Source of the DNA: Branchiostoma floridae
Taxonomy: Eukaryota; Chordata; Leptocardii; Amphioxiformes; Branchiostomatidae
Assembly (NCBI RefSeq): GCF_000003815.2
Contig: NC_049983.1
Span: 19,468,999-19,532,998, forward strand
DNA length: 64,000 nucleotides
Direction of reading: 5' to 3'
The notes beneath the pieces are model-generated. The model was not told the origin of the DNA. It searched no databases and was given only the letters and a program-made list of their open reading frames with translations. Shown here piece by piece: positions 1 through 11,762 of this stretch (its first letter is position 1; the number at the start of each line of letters is the position of its first letter). Both the position numbers and the translations under genes were made by a program.

Positions 1-330
1 TATACTAGTAGCCGTGTTGCCTGGCATGGCTACGTGCAGACACCGCTAAAATTAAAAAAAAAAAAAAACGCACGTAATGGGTCCGCATTGAGTGCCGAGT
101 CTGCCGGGGCGGAAATAAAGCCATATTAGCCGTGTTACCCCGGCCAGAACTCCGTGCAGACACGACTAAAATTGAAGAAACGCACGTAATGGGGCTGGAT
201 TGTCTTCATCCGGGGCGAGAAAATATAGCCGTGAATGCCCGGCCACGGCTACGTGCGGACACCGCTAAAATTGAAGAAGCGCACGTAATGGGCCTTTACC
301 TGGGGCGAGCGTGCAAAGATAGCGGAACGC
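1..330. repeat. GC-rich tandem repeat array, truncated by window edge
   Basis: About three diverged units, each beginning TAGCCGTG at 9, 127 and 226, with unit lengths near 118, 99 and about 100 bp. Each contains a block like ACCGCTAAAATT followed by GCACGTAATGGG. The array is richer in G+C than the DNA after it and probably continues upstream of the window. One unit is 99 bp, so an open frame runs through two units and repeats a short peptide motif. I take that as a by-product of the period, not as a gene. Confidence 0.8.
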
Positions 331-1512
331 GAGCAATGGCACGTTTCGTGTTGACCCTCGTGTGAAGAGAAACCTCACGTCGTGCTATTCCTCATATCAT
401 GGTCCCCTTATATACCTGTACCAGGAGCTGCCTAACTGATATTTTTTTTTAATAAGTCTTACAACATGCTTGGAAAATAGATGTTTCAATCTTTGCAACA
501 AAGTTGATGTGGACTACTTTATTAGTGTGTCAATGCCTACTAAGGATTTCTGTACACAGTCAATATCAAATGCTTTGTCTTTTAGTATTATCTAGTTAGT
601 ATATTCTTGCAATTGAACAAGACTTTTTGAATTCAAACAAATTGTGAAACAATGACTACCTTAACTTTAATTCCTTTGACAACAAGAATCACAATGTGAT
701 TTAATTTCTAAGATGATGATACCAAACTTGTTTTTTCTATAGCTTGATGTAACAGCAGTAGACAGCTGGGCCTCTACGTGGAAGGGATACAATTTGTCCT
801 TGTCAGCGGGTTTGTGAACATGATTGCACTTGGAAGAGAGATTGAACAGGGGGCCCGCCTGAGGTCAAGCGTGGCCTGTTCTTTGTGCAGTAGATAGGTC
901 AGGTGTCCACGTCTATTGTAGTGATAGATTAAGGCCAGGACCACAGAATCACAAGTCACGTTTGTTTTACATATGGCCTTTACAGTATAACTGTGGTTGC
1001 AAAGTCGTGATGTATATTCCACAGTGATATCATGGTTTCAAAGCATACATACATATATATAGGTATGATAGTTATACTTGATAATGAAAACTTTTGCTTG
1101 GATAAAGCAACCATTTCTAAGTTGTATGCCTACCAGAGCTGCACCAGAACCACTTTACCTTCTGATACATGTAAAAGTATACACTTTAGACTCAGAATAT
1201 CTTCTTAGTTTCAATATACTTGTGTATACATTGTTGCACACCTTTTTTTTTTTACATTTTTCAGCTACAGTATGCTAAATTCTTGAGCCTAACTCTGTAC
1301 GTGTAACAAAGTACCTGACTTTGAAAATTGATTACACAAAGTCAAGGACACCCTCAAAGCAATTAGAAAGTTTCACAGCCTTGAAAACTTAAAACCCCAA
1401 GTTGTCAGAGCTTACTGAAAATCATTGAATTACAATGAATTGCAACTACAGCTGTTGGTCTTGAACAATGATCATCAAGAAATAAAAAGACCCCAGGCTG
1501 CATGACGGATGC

Positions 1513-1571
1513 CTAAGACTTCTTGTTCTGTATGTCCTTGAGCCACGCAAGGTACTCATGATCCGCTTTTC
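1513..1571 (-). CDS. candidate 3'-terminal coding exon
   Basis: Read on the minus strand, a pyrimidine-rich acceptor (GATCTGTTTCCAG) is followed by 2 nt completing a codon and then KADHEYLAWLKDIQNKKS and a TAG stop at 1513-1515. About two thirds of the codons end in G or C. The 1-phase entry fits the donor phase of the candidate exon at 2705-2841, giving a charged C-terminal tail. No AATAAA was seen close downstream. I do not recognise a family. A chance short open stretch is the main alternative. Confidence 0.35.
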
Positions 1572-2704
1572 CTGGAAACAGATCACATTTGGCTTATTCT
1601 AGTTCAGTCTCTGACGTCATAAGTCCATAAAATGACAGCCTTAAGGATCGGTTGTGGTAGTTACCATCCGTCTCTCTGCAGGGATGGGGGCGTAGTCATC
1701 ATGAGGCTACAATTCAGCACACCTAGACGGGTATTGATATTGTATTTGTACCAACACTATTGTCCCACATGCTGCTTGATTGCAGTGGTACAGAAAGACT
1801 TAAGTTTATGTAGTATTGTGATCCATCAGTCATAATCCTGTTGATTTGTACTCTGTGGAAGATGGCTAATGTTGTTCACAATTGTCCAGAAGGTATTTAA
1901 GCTAAAACAACGTAAGGCATGTTGTAAGTCATCTGATTATCATCTTAGGCTCTCCTGTTGAATTCTGTTAAAGTGTTGGGGGGGAAATATGAAAGGTAAA
2001 TTTAGTTTTGACACAATTAATAATTGTGTCTTTAAATACCAAATTGGCTTACCTAAGTACCGGAATATGAATACCAGCAAAATACAAATCAACATTGTCT
2101 TTTCATATCAGCAAGCTTGAGGAATGCTTCAAATGCAAATTATAGCCCCAGGATCTCCATGGTCAGTCATCAGAGAAGTCATGAGGTCAAGACAAAGGTC
2201 AATACTTCCCTGTAATATGGAGCTAAATGAGAATAGAAAACTTGGTCTCGTCAATTTGGTTATAATGTTTTTTTGTTTTGAAGATTAGAGCTTAAGATTA
2301 ATGGTAACCAGAGGCTCAAGAAAATGCAGCTACAAAATATGATAAGATAACCTTGTGACATTTCTATTATATATATATCAAGTGTCATTCTTGTGGTATT
2401 GTTTTTTATCTTTGCTATTTTATTACGTCTATCAACTGGGATGGAATTAAGGTCTTTGCTGCTACTCCATAAAACAAGTTGACTTAAGTTGGGATAAGTT
2501 TTAGTAGCAATTATTCTGAAACATTATCTTGTGATAAGAAGATCAATAGCAGTAAAGCACAGAAGGAAAGTGCTTAGGTGGGATTTTGTATTATCTGCAG
2601 TTTGATTTAATCATACAGACATGTATAGTATAATGATTGTTCAGATACAGAATTTTGGCATTGTTCTGTCTGAATTCTTCAGAATTCTTCTTTTATCTTT
2701 TTAC

Positions 2705-2841
2705 TTGTCAGATGAATCTGCTCTAAGTATCCTCCTTTTTTATCCTTTTCTTTTTTATCTTTTATTTTCCTTGGAGCCTCTATAATATAAGTCTGCGTGG
2801 GCCCTTTCTCTCCCACTAATGCCACAATTTCCCCTGACTTC
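2705..2841 (-). CDS. candidate internal exon, lysine-rich segment
   Basis: On the minus strand the acceptor GCCAATTTTTCAG precedes a 137-nt segment that enters in phase 2 and leaves in phase 1 at the donor ACAA|GTAAAA. It encodes SGEIVALVGEKGPTQTYII and then a strongly basic stretch (about ten lysines in 20 residues). Entry and exit phases match the neighbouring candidates at 3088-3258 and 1513-1571. Function unknown. The lysine-rich part is A-rich at DNA level, so low-complexity chance reading is possible. Confidence 0.33.
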
Positions 2842-3087
2842 CTGAAAAATTGGCAAAATATGAAAAATCGATGGAGGTCAAGTCTGCGTGCCACGCCCTT
2901 GCTTCCAAAGATCATTAATCTTTCTTCCACTGAAAATTGTTGCGCAGGTGGTGGAATTGTTATTGACATTACTGTCAAACTTTATAACGAGATCTTGATG
3001 TGGACGTTTGTTTGGAGCACAGTTTGACACAAAGGGAGGAAGAATGGGGGCTCTCAGGGACATGCGAGGTGATTAAGGTCTCCTTAC

Positions 3088-3258
3088 TTGTAATGGTTTT
3101 GAGAAGTGGCATACATATTCATAAACCCCCAAGGCGTCCTCAAAATTGATGGATTACTTGCTGCAGTGAACTCTGATGACGCCAATAATACTGTTAGCCA
3201 TGCTTGAACGCAGGAGATGTTCCTCTTGTCATTTCTTTTCAAAAGGGAGGCTGCCTTG
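3088..3258 (-). CDS. candidate internal exon
   Basis: The minus strand has a T-rich acceptor (CTTGGAACTTTTTGAG), 171 nt open in one frame, and a strong donor CATTACAA|GTAAGG. The product includes KAASLLKRNDKRNISC and WGFMNMYATSQNHY. Phase is 2 in and 2 out, compatible with 3599-3636 upstream and 2705-2841 downstream. A CAG acceptor at 3250 would shorten the exon and change its phase. No domain recognised. Confidence 0.33.
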
Positions 3259-3598
3259 CTCAAAAAGTTCCAAGAATTAAACAAGGTTAGACATTCAAAA
3301 TTTGATATTAACTAGAATCTCACTGATGCTTAACTGAGAGTTGTAGTGTGATTTCTGATCACAATTCACAAACCGCTTTTGTTGGAATTTTGCCTGTGGC
3401 ATATTGTTATGAATAATATTTATACATTTCATAATTAACTTGGTCATTTAGTTTCATGAGCCCCAATAGACAATGGAACATTACATTGATTTAGGAGAAC
3501 CAATGTGTTTTCCAATAGAAATTTAAATACAGTATGTATTTTGAAAAATCAATGTATGATATGTGCTACTTTCAATCCAAAAGTTTCTTGTAACTTAC

Positions 3599-3636
3599 AA
3601 CACAGCACTGAAGAATGCTTCAGAACTTCTCAACAT
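3599..3636 (-). CDS. candidate short exon
   Basis: A 38-nt minus-strand segment lies between the acceptor GCAGCTGCTTTAG and the strong donor TGTT|GTAAGT. It reads MLRSSEAFFSAV plus two bases (phase 0 in, 2 out). The phase fits the next candidate at 3088-3258. Its small size makes it weak on its own. Upstream, a 66-nt segment at 4128-4193 beside the assembly gap also has a good acceptor but does not match in phase, so an exon could be lost in the gap. Confidence 0.25.
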
Positions 3637-4000
3637 CTAAAGCAGCTGCTGTAATCTACAGCATCTTTACTTCATAGGTCCCTGTACTGATTGATTGCAG
3701 ATGTGCAAAGTGTGGCTATTTTGCTTCATTGAGAGATGGACTTTCTTATATCTGGAATCAATGTAGGATATAGATTATGCTTATAAATGGCTCATCTGTG
3801 AACTTGATAACCATTGATTTTTACCACAAGCACTTCCTGTATTACGTTTTCAGGAAATTAGACTGCCACCTTATTGTAAAACATTATCAGGTTATATTCA
3901 AGACAGATCTGAGAGCACGTGATGATTTGCCTAATAAAAGTATGTTACCCAAATGGCACATGTTTATGTTTATGTGACATTTTGCAGTAGCATATGAGGA

Positions 4001-4100
4001 NNNNNNNNNNNNNNNNNNNNNNNNNNNNNNNNNNNNNNNNNNNNNNNNNNNNNNNNNNNNNNNNNNNNNNNNNNNNNNNNNNNNNNNNNNNNNNNNNNNN
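4001..4100. other. assembly gap (100 N)
   Basis: Exactly 100 undetermined bases, the usual placeholder for a gap of unknown size. Confidence 0.99.
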
Positions 4101-5894
4101 TGTATGTACAACTTCATGTATGTATACATGTTAGACCGATGTGGTGGGGATGAGGTGGCTGGAAGGTTTAACTCTAATTTTTCTTTATGTTTTCTGAATA
4201 AAGAAATATATTTTGGCTGGTGGATCAAATTTAACAACCCATTTACTGTCTTGAAGCATGGTTTTTACGACTTCAGCCATTTAATACATTATAATTGTAT
4301 CTAGGTATTACGTTGATTGTATCTAGGTATTACCTTATCCTGGGCATCTAAACTGTCTAGCAGAACTTTATCAAATGTTATTGATTAAAAGATTTCATCA
4401 TGCCCGGCATGACTGGCATCAAAGGCCAGTGAAGCAAGTCGATCATGCCAAGGTGATCATGCAAACTGTTGATACCACAGGCTAGTCTTAGGCAAACTGC
4501 AGCCAAAGGGTCTGCCAGGATTTTTGTCAAAATTTCAATAACAGGGGATCAATGCAACACATTTCATGAACCATCTGACCTGTCCTGATTTCTGTTAAAT
4601 GCCCTAATTCCTCTCTTATTCATATTTTTAATGTATGGGATGGTTTGGATGGAGTATCAGAGTTATATGTAATGTAAATAGTAATTTGCAATGGCTACAT
4701 GAATCATCACATCAATAATCATGATATTAGACTTTGCAAGGGTGACTTGCACACTGATTGTCTTGTTAACAGATGTTCTTTAATGTCTTTAAGGTCCAGC
4801 CCTTGCTTCACACAAGATTGACAGCTTAAACTTACATGCACATTTGTACCTCTCTTCTTTCTACACTAACCTTCATGTAGTACAAAAGCGCCACCAGCTG
4901 TTTTCGGTTGGTATTACAACTGCAGAAATTACTAATGAATTTCTGTGGTCGTTTTTTTATGTCGATAGGGATTTTCAGATAAAGACAGGGTAACATTGAA
5001 GTTTACATTTTAGAGCAACCAAACAATCACCATTTCCCCCAGCAAACACTATAGCAGTTTATGACCAGTAGAAAGCATTGTGAAGCCACATAAATGTTGT
5101 TGTATTGAAGCATTTATCAATCCTTAAATATGAAAGATGGAATTACTGTAGTTATAGTGCAGATACAATATGTTATCATACCAACAGTTGTTTTTTCTAC
5201 TTTAATTTGTGTGAATGAGAACAGCATGACAAACAATGAATAATAAATACAAAAGTGCAAAGGAAGACTTTCCCGAAAAAATGAATGAAAGCACCTTAAA
5301 CTTGAAATTATAAACTGCTGGTTAACTGATAGCACAACAGGTTCCTGTTGGAGGGTTGTAGTGCATAGGCATATCTTAGGTCTTTCAGCCAAGCAAGGCT
5401 TGTCATTTATTCCCGAAAATCTTAAGGGATAGTGATCCAAGAATATTGCCCCCTATCTCATGAGAAGTGAACTGCAGCCTTAAACAGAACGAGTCCCTAT
5501 CAAGCCCTGTGGAATTGGTTGAATTTCCTCCAACCTTCACCATACCTATTGGACTTAACATTTCCCAGTCAGGAATGCCACCTATCAAAATAGCCCTTAA
5601 CTGCAATCATTTTAGGCTCTTAGGCATAACAGTATCTTGAACACCCTTATGATACATGTACATGATCAGCTTATAAAGCAAGGAGCATATTTCATTGCCT
5701 TTTCAAGATTCAGACCCAATGACAACAGACCAAAAAAATAAAAAGTATAAATATTAATTGCATGATATGATACCATCTGCTGCAGTCAGGACTGGATTGT
5801 GTCTTTCAAACTATTCCACATGCTCTTGGCCTATGAAGTTCTCATATTTTTTTGCTTCATATCATTTCTTTGTTTTCTTTTCTTTTAGATAATA
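4101..5894. other. unassigned DNA; short direct repeat near 4286
   Basis: Contains a short direct duplication of ATTGTATCTAGGTATTAC (about 4286-4330) and no recognised element. Two overlapping minus-strand frames (5117-5440 and 5403-5606) are separated by a run of five C at 5449-5453. A one-base change there would fuse them, but neither shows a convincing pair of splice sites. Confidence 0.35.
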
Positions 5895-6221
5895 CAGGGT
5901 TTGAAATACTTTTTTTCTGCACAGGTGCAGGTAACATTGGAAATTGTAACTGTACCAGAAAAGTATTACCTGCAACACTCAGAATTTAAGAAGTATGGAT
6001 CATACTAAAATCTGTTCAGAAACCATTGCCATTATTTGTTTTTATACTTCATAGGTGCAGCCAGTCCAATGCAGCCAGTAAAAGTCCACATCATGAAACA
6101 TGTATGTGTAAACCCAGTACATGGACCAGTGCAGGTGAGGTGCAGGTAAACATCAGGAATGCCTGCACAGCTTTGATCTTACCTGCAGTAACCTGCATAT
6201 GCAGGTGGTATTTCAAGCCCT
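5895..6221. mobile_element. hAT-like non-autonomous element
   Basis: The 327-bp segment begins CAGGGTTTGAAATAC and ends with the inverted counterpart GTATTTCAAGCCCT. A CAGGG terminus is typical of the hAT superfamily. Inside both ends are copies of TGCAGGTAAC/GTTACCTGCA that extend the inverted similarity. No transposase reading frame is present, so it would need a partner in trans. I could not identify an exact 8-bp target duplication (left AGATAATA, right AGACATAA-like), so the superfamily call rests on the termini. Confidence 0.6.
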
Positions 6222-6740
6222 AAGACATAATTATGGTTGTGCCTTTTGTTGGTCTCCTTTTTTTCTATTCTCTGAATCCTATGTGAGCCACCTGTTCCCC
6301 GGGGATCTTTCTCCCATGGCCTAAAACTGTCTCGGAACTAAACATAACAAATGGCAAGAATCGTTCTCGTAAAACTGCCATTCTTTATGATTAGGAGCTG
6401 TTTCCTGTCAATAAAGGTACTAGTGGCCGAAAATCATTCAAATTTGGTGCTGTGTCCAGTTTGTAACTTACTTGAGCCATCAACACCATAAACATGTAAC
6501 TTTAACGTAAATGCTGTCACATTTGCTTCAGCTTAGATCACCATTATCTGCCTTAGTTTGTAACATCTACAGATATGGTTAGAGTCATGAAAAAAAATCA
6601 CATAATGGATCCATTAGACAAGTATTGTTATAGCTTCAATAGTTCAGGTATCCAAGAGTGAACTGATACTAAATGGGTAACGTTACCTTGTATATTTTCT
6701 AAAGATTAATACATTATTATCAAATCCCTATTCTTACTAT

Positions 6741-7310
6741 TCTTAATTGTTGTATTGTATTTTGCAATTTTGTTTTATGCAATTCAGAGAAAGCTATACT
6801 ATTGTTTTCTTTCTACTACTAATGAATATCTAAATTAACAATAGTATACATAAAGAGGTTTACATTGCAGATGAACATATTTGTCATATAGTGTAATTGC
6901 ATGCCTCATCTTGCAAAGCAAAAAACAAACAAATAATGTAATGGTAATGTTGGATGGAAGGAAATCCATGAAATAGAACTGTGTCATCTGCAGATGGGCA
7001 ATTGGCACTTATTACCAATTATAGATTTCCCTATTTGTAGAATCCTTATTGTAACTATGTTTTCTTAATTGTTGTATTTTGCAATTTTGTATTATGCAAT
7101 TTGGAGAAAGCAATACTATGTTTCTTCCCACCACGTAAGAATATCTGAATAAACAATCAAAGTATAAATAAAGAGGATTACATTGCAGGTGAATATTGTT
7201 GTCGTAAATTGCAAGCCACATCTTGCAAAGCAAAAGAAAAACCAGATTATGTAACAGTATTATTTGATGGAAGAAAATCCAAAAAATAGAACTGTGTCAT
7301 CTGCAGAGGT
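6741..7310. repeat. tandem duplication, ~0.3 kb unit, two copies
   Basis: Copy 1 (about 6741-6996) and copy 2 (about 7060-7310) share long blocks such as TTCTTAATTGTTGTATT, ATCTTGCAAAGCAAAA and AGAACTGTGTCATCTGCAGA in the same order. They are diverged by small indels, so the duplication is not very recent. No protein-coding meaning is evident. Confidence 0.85.
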
Positions 7311-7400
7311 GCAAATGTATGCCCAAATGAAAATGAATGTTCCAGACTCATATCTTTTGTTATGGTGTTCAATTGATTCAGCTAGAAATGAGTCTGCTAC

Positions 7401-7596
7401 CTACAATCAGTCGCTTCTGTTCTTGAATGTGCAGATCTCTGGAACACACCCATTCTCCACCATCATCAATTTTGTGGGTAGTGATTATTACAGCAGGCTC
7501 ATGTATCTCCCATTTACTAATTACAGCATCATTACTTGTAATCAGGGACAATATGTACCCGTGCTGCTGGCTGGTGATTAGGCTCCTCATGCCGAG
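7401..7596 (-). CDS. candidate internal exon, beta-strand-rich
   Basis: A 196-nt minus-strand segment is open in one frame and leaves at the donor TTGTAG|GTAGCA in phase 1. It reads for example GYILSLITSNDAVISKWEIH, a pattern of alternating hydrophobic residues ending in KWEI that resembles one blade of a beta-propeller. That resemblance is an impression, not a domain match. The acceptor (GATGACACCAG) lacks a good pyrimidine tract, and a plus-strand frame is also open across the region. Confidence 0.25.
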
Positions 7597-7897
7597 CTGG
7601 TGTCATCGTACTATCTACTCCTCAGCCAATCAGGGTGCAGAAGAGTTATCTTCCCTGGTGAGTATCTCAAAGTTGCCACATGTAAGTTTCTTTAATTAAT
7701 TTCTTTGTTTGCATTGCTTGTCTTGACATTGATTCATTGATAAGAACAAACGTTTTGAGCATATTCAGCTAGATTTCCAGGCAAATTGAAATTGAAATTT
7801 CCTTTTCAGTTTCCGTAATTATTTCATTCACTTTTGAGGCAAATTGCAAGTAAAATTGAATTTTATTAATGACAATTTTGACTGTGTTTTGACATAC

Positions 7898-8055
7898 TCT
7901 CATCACAGTACAAGGTAAAATATGATAGACCATGCAGGTGTGCCCTGGGCAAAGCACTAAGGAAGTACTCCCTACTGTGACCATCCCAGCAGCTAGAGTG
8001 GTGAATTGACCCCTATAAATACATAAACTAATAAACATCCCAGACTGTCTACACA
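7898..8055 (-). CDS. candidate internal exon, beta-strand-rich
   Basis: On the minus strand the excellent acceptor CCTGCCTTTGTTTCCAG is followed by 158 open nt to the donor ATGAGA|GTATGT. Phase is 1 in and 0 out, compatible with 11729-11762 upstream and 7401-7596 downstream. The product includes TLAAGMVTVGSTSLVLCPG. A second acceptor inside (TATGTATTTATAG) would shorten it. The last ~25 nt fall in the 330-bp repeat unit, which weakens the case. Confidence 0.25.
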
Positions 8056-8628
8056 CTGGAAACAAAGGCAGGGACAGATTAGCATAAAATACTGGTCAAA
8101 AATTCAAATATCTTTCTCTACTGGTTTTCAAGGAAACATTATCAAACCCTGCAGAATGATCCAGATAGTTGTAACAAAGTTACATAATCGAGGTCCTAAT
8201 AACAGCGACTTTCAAATATTGGGAAACCAACCTTGTGTTCAAATTGAAACTTTCAACTCTGCTTTGCCAACTTTGTATCAAAGTGTCTTTTCGTATCTAC
8301 AAAACATAATTGCAACTTGAAAATCTTCCTTATAACTGAATTAGCTCTGATATTTATCTGTCTAATATGGCTAATAATGTGGTGTCTATTTGTAAGTGTA
8401 CCAACAGGGGCTATGTAGACTGTACAATTGTAACTGTCAGTTATGTCTCAGAGTACCAGAGTAAGACAAGCCAGCATTTTCATTGCTTTATTTTCTGGGT
8501 TAGGTAAAGCTTTATGTATATTAATCATACTTCAATACCTAATGTAGTATCCTAGTATCAAAATTGATTTGAAATAAACTTGTGTTGGTCAGCGGTCTCA
8601 GCCAGTCTTCCCCGATGTGAACTCCACC

Positions 8629-8728
8629 NNNNNNNNNNNNNNNNNNNNNNNNNNNNNNNNNNNNNNNNNNNNNNNNNNNNNNNNNNNNNNNNNNNNNNNN
8701 NNNNNNNNNNNNNNNNNNNNNNNNNNNN
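8629..8728. other. assembly gap (100 N)
   Basis: A run of 100 N lying between copies of the 330-bp repeat, where assembly would be difficult. Confidence 0.99.
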
Positions 8729-9456
8729 GAGCTCTAGTAGTTTACGTTAGCCGAATTTATTGGGTGGTTTAATAGTACGGGGTTGGTCTTTAAAACACTG
8801 CTGGTGTCATCTGCACTATCTACTCCTCAGCCAATCAGAGCGCAGAAGAGTTGTCTTCCCTGTCATCTCAAAGTTACCACAAGTAACTTTCTTTAATTAA
8901 TTTCTTTGTTTGCATTGCTTGTCTTAGTATTGATAAGAACAGAGGTTTTAAGCATATTCAATTTGATTTCAAGGCATGAAATTGAGTTTTTCCTTTCAGT
9001 TTTCTTAATGATTTCATCCAGTTTTAAGGCAAATTGCATGGTAAAATTGAGTTTTCTTTGATGACAATTTTGACTGTGTTTTGACATTTTCATTCAGTAC
9101 AAGGTAAAATATGATTAACTTAAATTGCTGGTGTCATCGTACTATCTACTCCTCAGCCAATCAGCGCGCAGAAGAGTTGTCTTCCCTGTTGAGTATCTCA
9201 AAGTTAGCGCATGTATGTAACTTTCTTTAATTAATTTCTTTGTCTGCATTGCTTGTCTTGATATTGATAAGAACAGAGGTTTTAAGCATATTCATTTCGA
9301 TTTCAAGGCGAATTAAGGGGAATTGAGTTTTCCTTTTCAGTTACCTTAATGATTTCCTTAACTTGAAAGGCAAATTGCAAGTAAAATTGAGTTTTCTTTG
9401 TTGACAATTTTGACTGTGTTTTGACATTATCTCATTATGGTACAGGGTACAATATG

Positions 9457-11004
9457 TTGTTTATTGTTCTCCACCATATCTGATTATGATAACAAAATGC
9501 ACATTGACATTTTGGTACACCCTACTGTTTTGATAACAGTACCTTAAGCTTTGATCCCCTTTTTCCTCGTTACTGTAACAGTCACACAAAAACTATTGTA
9601 TCAATGCTGGCCAGTTTAAGTGTTTGATAAGCTTTTGGAAACTATGTGAATTAATAACTTTTTACCATTATACAATGTCTTGGGCTTGTGTGCTATCTTT
9701 TCCCTTGTAAAGGTGCTTTTAAAAGCAAGAGACAAGTGAAAAGTACTCCAACGTCACTTTCTTCCATAACCCTTAGACAATATGATGAAGTGTCCAAAGC
9801 AACTACAATTTACTGTCAGCATTTTCCTTCTGCTGACCCAATCTTGTTTCATCAAATTTGCTTCTATCCCATACACTTGAAAACGTATTGGTCATCCAAT
9901 GAAGCTGTCTATGAAAAATGGCATGTTCGACAAGTCAAGACTTCAGGAATATTGTAAGGATCAAGCCGCTTTTCTTTGTCAATTTGTGGTCAGTGTCAGA
10001 AATTTAAGAGCCATAAATATTAACCACATCTGTCTACTGCAGACTTGGGTTTGACTAACAATGGAGGAAACGTAATCTTAGTGCGCAAAACCCCATAACT
10101 GACCTACCATGAATATTGCAGGGGTTCTCCCACTCCCTAATCTCACAATATTGAAAGTAATATATCATCCCTGGAGCTCACAAACCCCTTTCATACTGTG
10201 TCAACAGTACGACATAACCTCTGACCCCTACATGACCAATCAAGATGAATGCGTCCAACTTGCGTCATAAATGAGATATCATGACTCCCTTTGTAAATCA
10301 TGGGTGGAATTTTACTTGCTTTGTAGTAGTAACATTGTTTGACCTATGACCCCGAAGTGACCAATCAAGTGGCACCTGGCGATGGGTTCATACCAGTTCG
10401 TAAATGAAGCGGTGTCGTAGGTCGCCGCTCTATGAACTGGGGGAGTGATAGGGTGCAAGATGATGTATTGTGAGGCGTGACCTTTGAACTCCCCAGTGAA
10501 CAATCATACTGGGATGGTGTTGTGAGTAGCAACTTGGGATGGCCAGTGCTATTCTGTGTTAGCTGTAAAACCAGTTTTGTAACATCCTGCGGTGGCGAGA
10601 TGCTGCATTATTCTTCAATGGTCAAGTAAAGTGTAGCATCTTATTGTAGAAGTTTAGTCCCTTTTATACACTGAATTCTTATGTTGCTATATTGGGTTTA
10701 TAAGGAGGACATTAAAAGAATGCATTCTTGGCTACCTTGAAAACTTACTGTCAGAGTAACAGTAATTTTGGTGTGTTTAATTTTGGGCATTTGTAAAGTA
10801 TTGGGGTTTTTAGATCTGCTATCTCTCTTTACTTTTCCTCAATATGATACACAGTGATATGAATTCAGTGGCTATTCTGCTCAACTGATCTTGACACAAA
10901 TGAAAGGCAGAATTCATTGTTCACAACATTTATGAGCCACTTGGAAAAAACAATAAACTAATTATCTAGGGCAGGTTTTTATACTTTTGATCATAGTGTT
11001 GTGT
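9457..11004. other. unassigned DNA outside the DR1 modules
   Basis: No element recognised. A plus-strand frame of 89 codons (9688-9957) has no supporting splice or domain evidence. Confidence 0.35.
10215..10505. promoter_or_regulatory. three direct modules with DR1-like sites
   Basis: DR1-type pairs of nuclear-receptor half-sites occur at 10215-10227 (TAACCTCTGACCC), 10340-10352 (TGACCTATGACCC) and 10478-10490 (TGACCTTTGAACT). Each is followed within about 10 bp by TGACCAATCA or a close variant. The spacing is about 125 and 138 bp. The third is the reverse complement of AGTTCAAAGGTCA, a classical DR1. Function is inference. A 63-codon minus-strand frame overlaps the last two modules. Confidence 0.4.
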
Positions 11005-11021
11005 CTGTCCTTGGTGCTGAA
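11005..11021 (-). promoter_or_regulatory. RE1/NRSE-like site 1
   Basis: The minus strand reads TTCAGCACCAAGGACAG, 16 of 17 identical to the vertebrate RE1 core; the single difference falls in the two-base spacer between half-sites. In vertebrates this element binds the zinc-finger repressor REST/NRSF. Confidence 0.6.
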
Positions 11022-11728
11022 AGTTGTGATCTTACAAGTCAGATGAAAATGTAAGATCAAAATGAGACAGGAACAATCAATAGAAGAATGTTGTATGGAG
11101 AGAACATGCTGACTACTAAGCTATAGTTAGCAATTGACATACTTAAAGTTAAATCAAGTTGAATCTAATTAGATACCAGTTATAAAATGAAAAAAAACCT
11201 AATAGTATATAACAGATATACTATCAGTATAGCTATCAGAAAAAAAAGTAATTGATGTACTATTTCATGCAGTTCCAAATTACTCTCTCCATTCATTTCT
11301 GTTGAATTGTTACATGAAATTGCATCTATCAGTATCTACTGATGTTAGACTGCTTTTCTGAAAAGAACCTTGAATTGTGTTTCTCTATTAGTGTATTCAT
11401 GTCAGTAAGGACCAGAAAGTATTGCTGTTGCCAGCAGTTGTTTGATGGATGTTTTACTGTCGTAGTAAATCTCTGCTCCTGGCAGGGACTAAACTGAAAA
11501 TGCTTTTATCTGTCACATAAAGTCTTCCCTAAATCCACTGCAAATTCATCTGCTTTCAAATTTTACAAGTCCTTTCACAGGTAAGCTTTCAGTATGAGAT
11601 TTGACAGCTATGTCTGTTAGAAGGATGACTGTGCTATCATGCAGTATCACAGAGATTGTGATGGAATGACGCATGAAACAGTGATGTCACCACATTTTGA
11701 CTCATCATCTTGAAGGCATAATACTTAC

Positions 11729-11762
11729 TCAATGTATCTTCAGAATGTGTAGGCAAAACATT
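11729..11762 (-). CDS. candidate micro-exon
   Basis: A 34-nt segment sits between the acceptor GATCTTAGTTCACAG and the strong donor ATTGA|GTAAGT on the minus strand. It reads NVLPTHSEDTL plus one base (phase 0 in, 1 out), which fits the candidate exons at 14965-15018 and 7898-8055. It is too short to stand alone. Confidence 0.2.

Larger units (their letters stand above)
366..4000. other. mostly unassigned, intron-like DNA
   Basis: Apart from the short candidate exons listed separately I see no recognisable gene or element here. The sequence is A+T rich with poly-T runs. A minus-strand frame at 774-1022 is open for 82 codons and looks somewhat coding in codon choice, but it lies beyond the candidate stop at 1513 and has only a weak acceptor, so I do not call it. 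Confidence 0.4.
7596..9456. repeat. 330-bp unit present three times (one displaced, two in tandem)
   Basis: Copies lie at about 7596-7928, 8800-9117 and 9127-9456. Each starts GCTGGTGTCATC, contains CTACTCCTCAGCCAATCAG, then ACTTTCTTTAATTAATTTCTT, and ends near TGACTGTGTTTTGACAT plus GTACAAGGTAAAATATGAT or a variant. The first copy is separated from the tandem pair by about 0.9 kb including an assembly gap. No terminal inverted repeats were seen, so segmental duplication is more likely than transposition. Confidence 0.85.

Noticed and set aside
132-365. Open frame with repeated RADT.KIEE.HVMG as a gene
   Set aside because: The frame merely tracks the tandem array; unit lengths are not all multiples of three and no start or splice context is present.
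7378-7581. Plus-strand gene overlapping the minus-strand candidate at 7401-7596
   Set aside because: Open for about 100 codons but without acceptor or donor support and partly within a tandem duplication.
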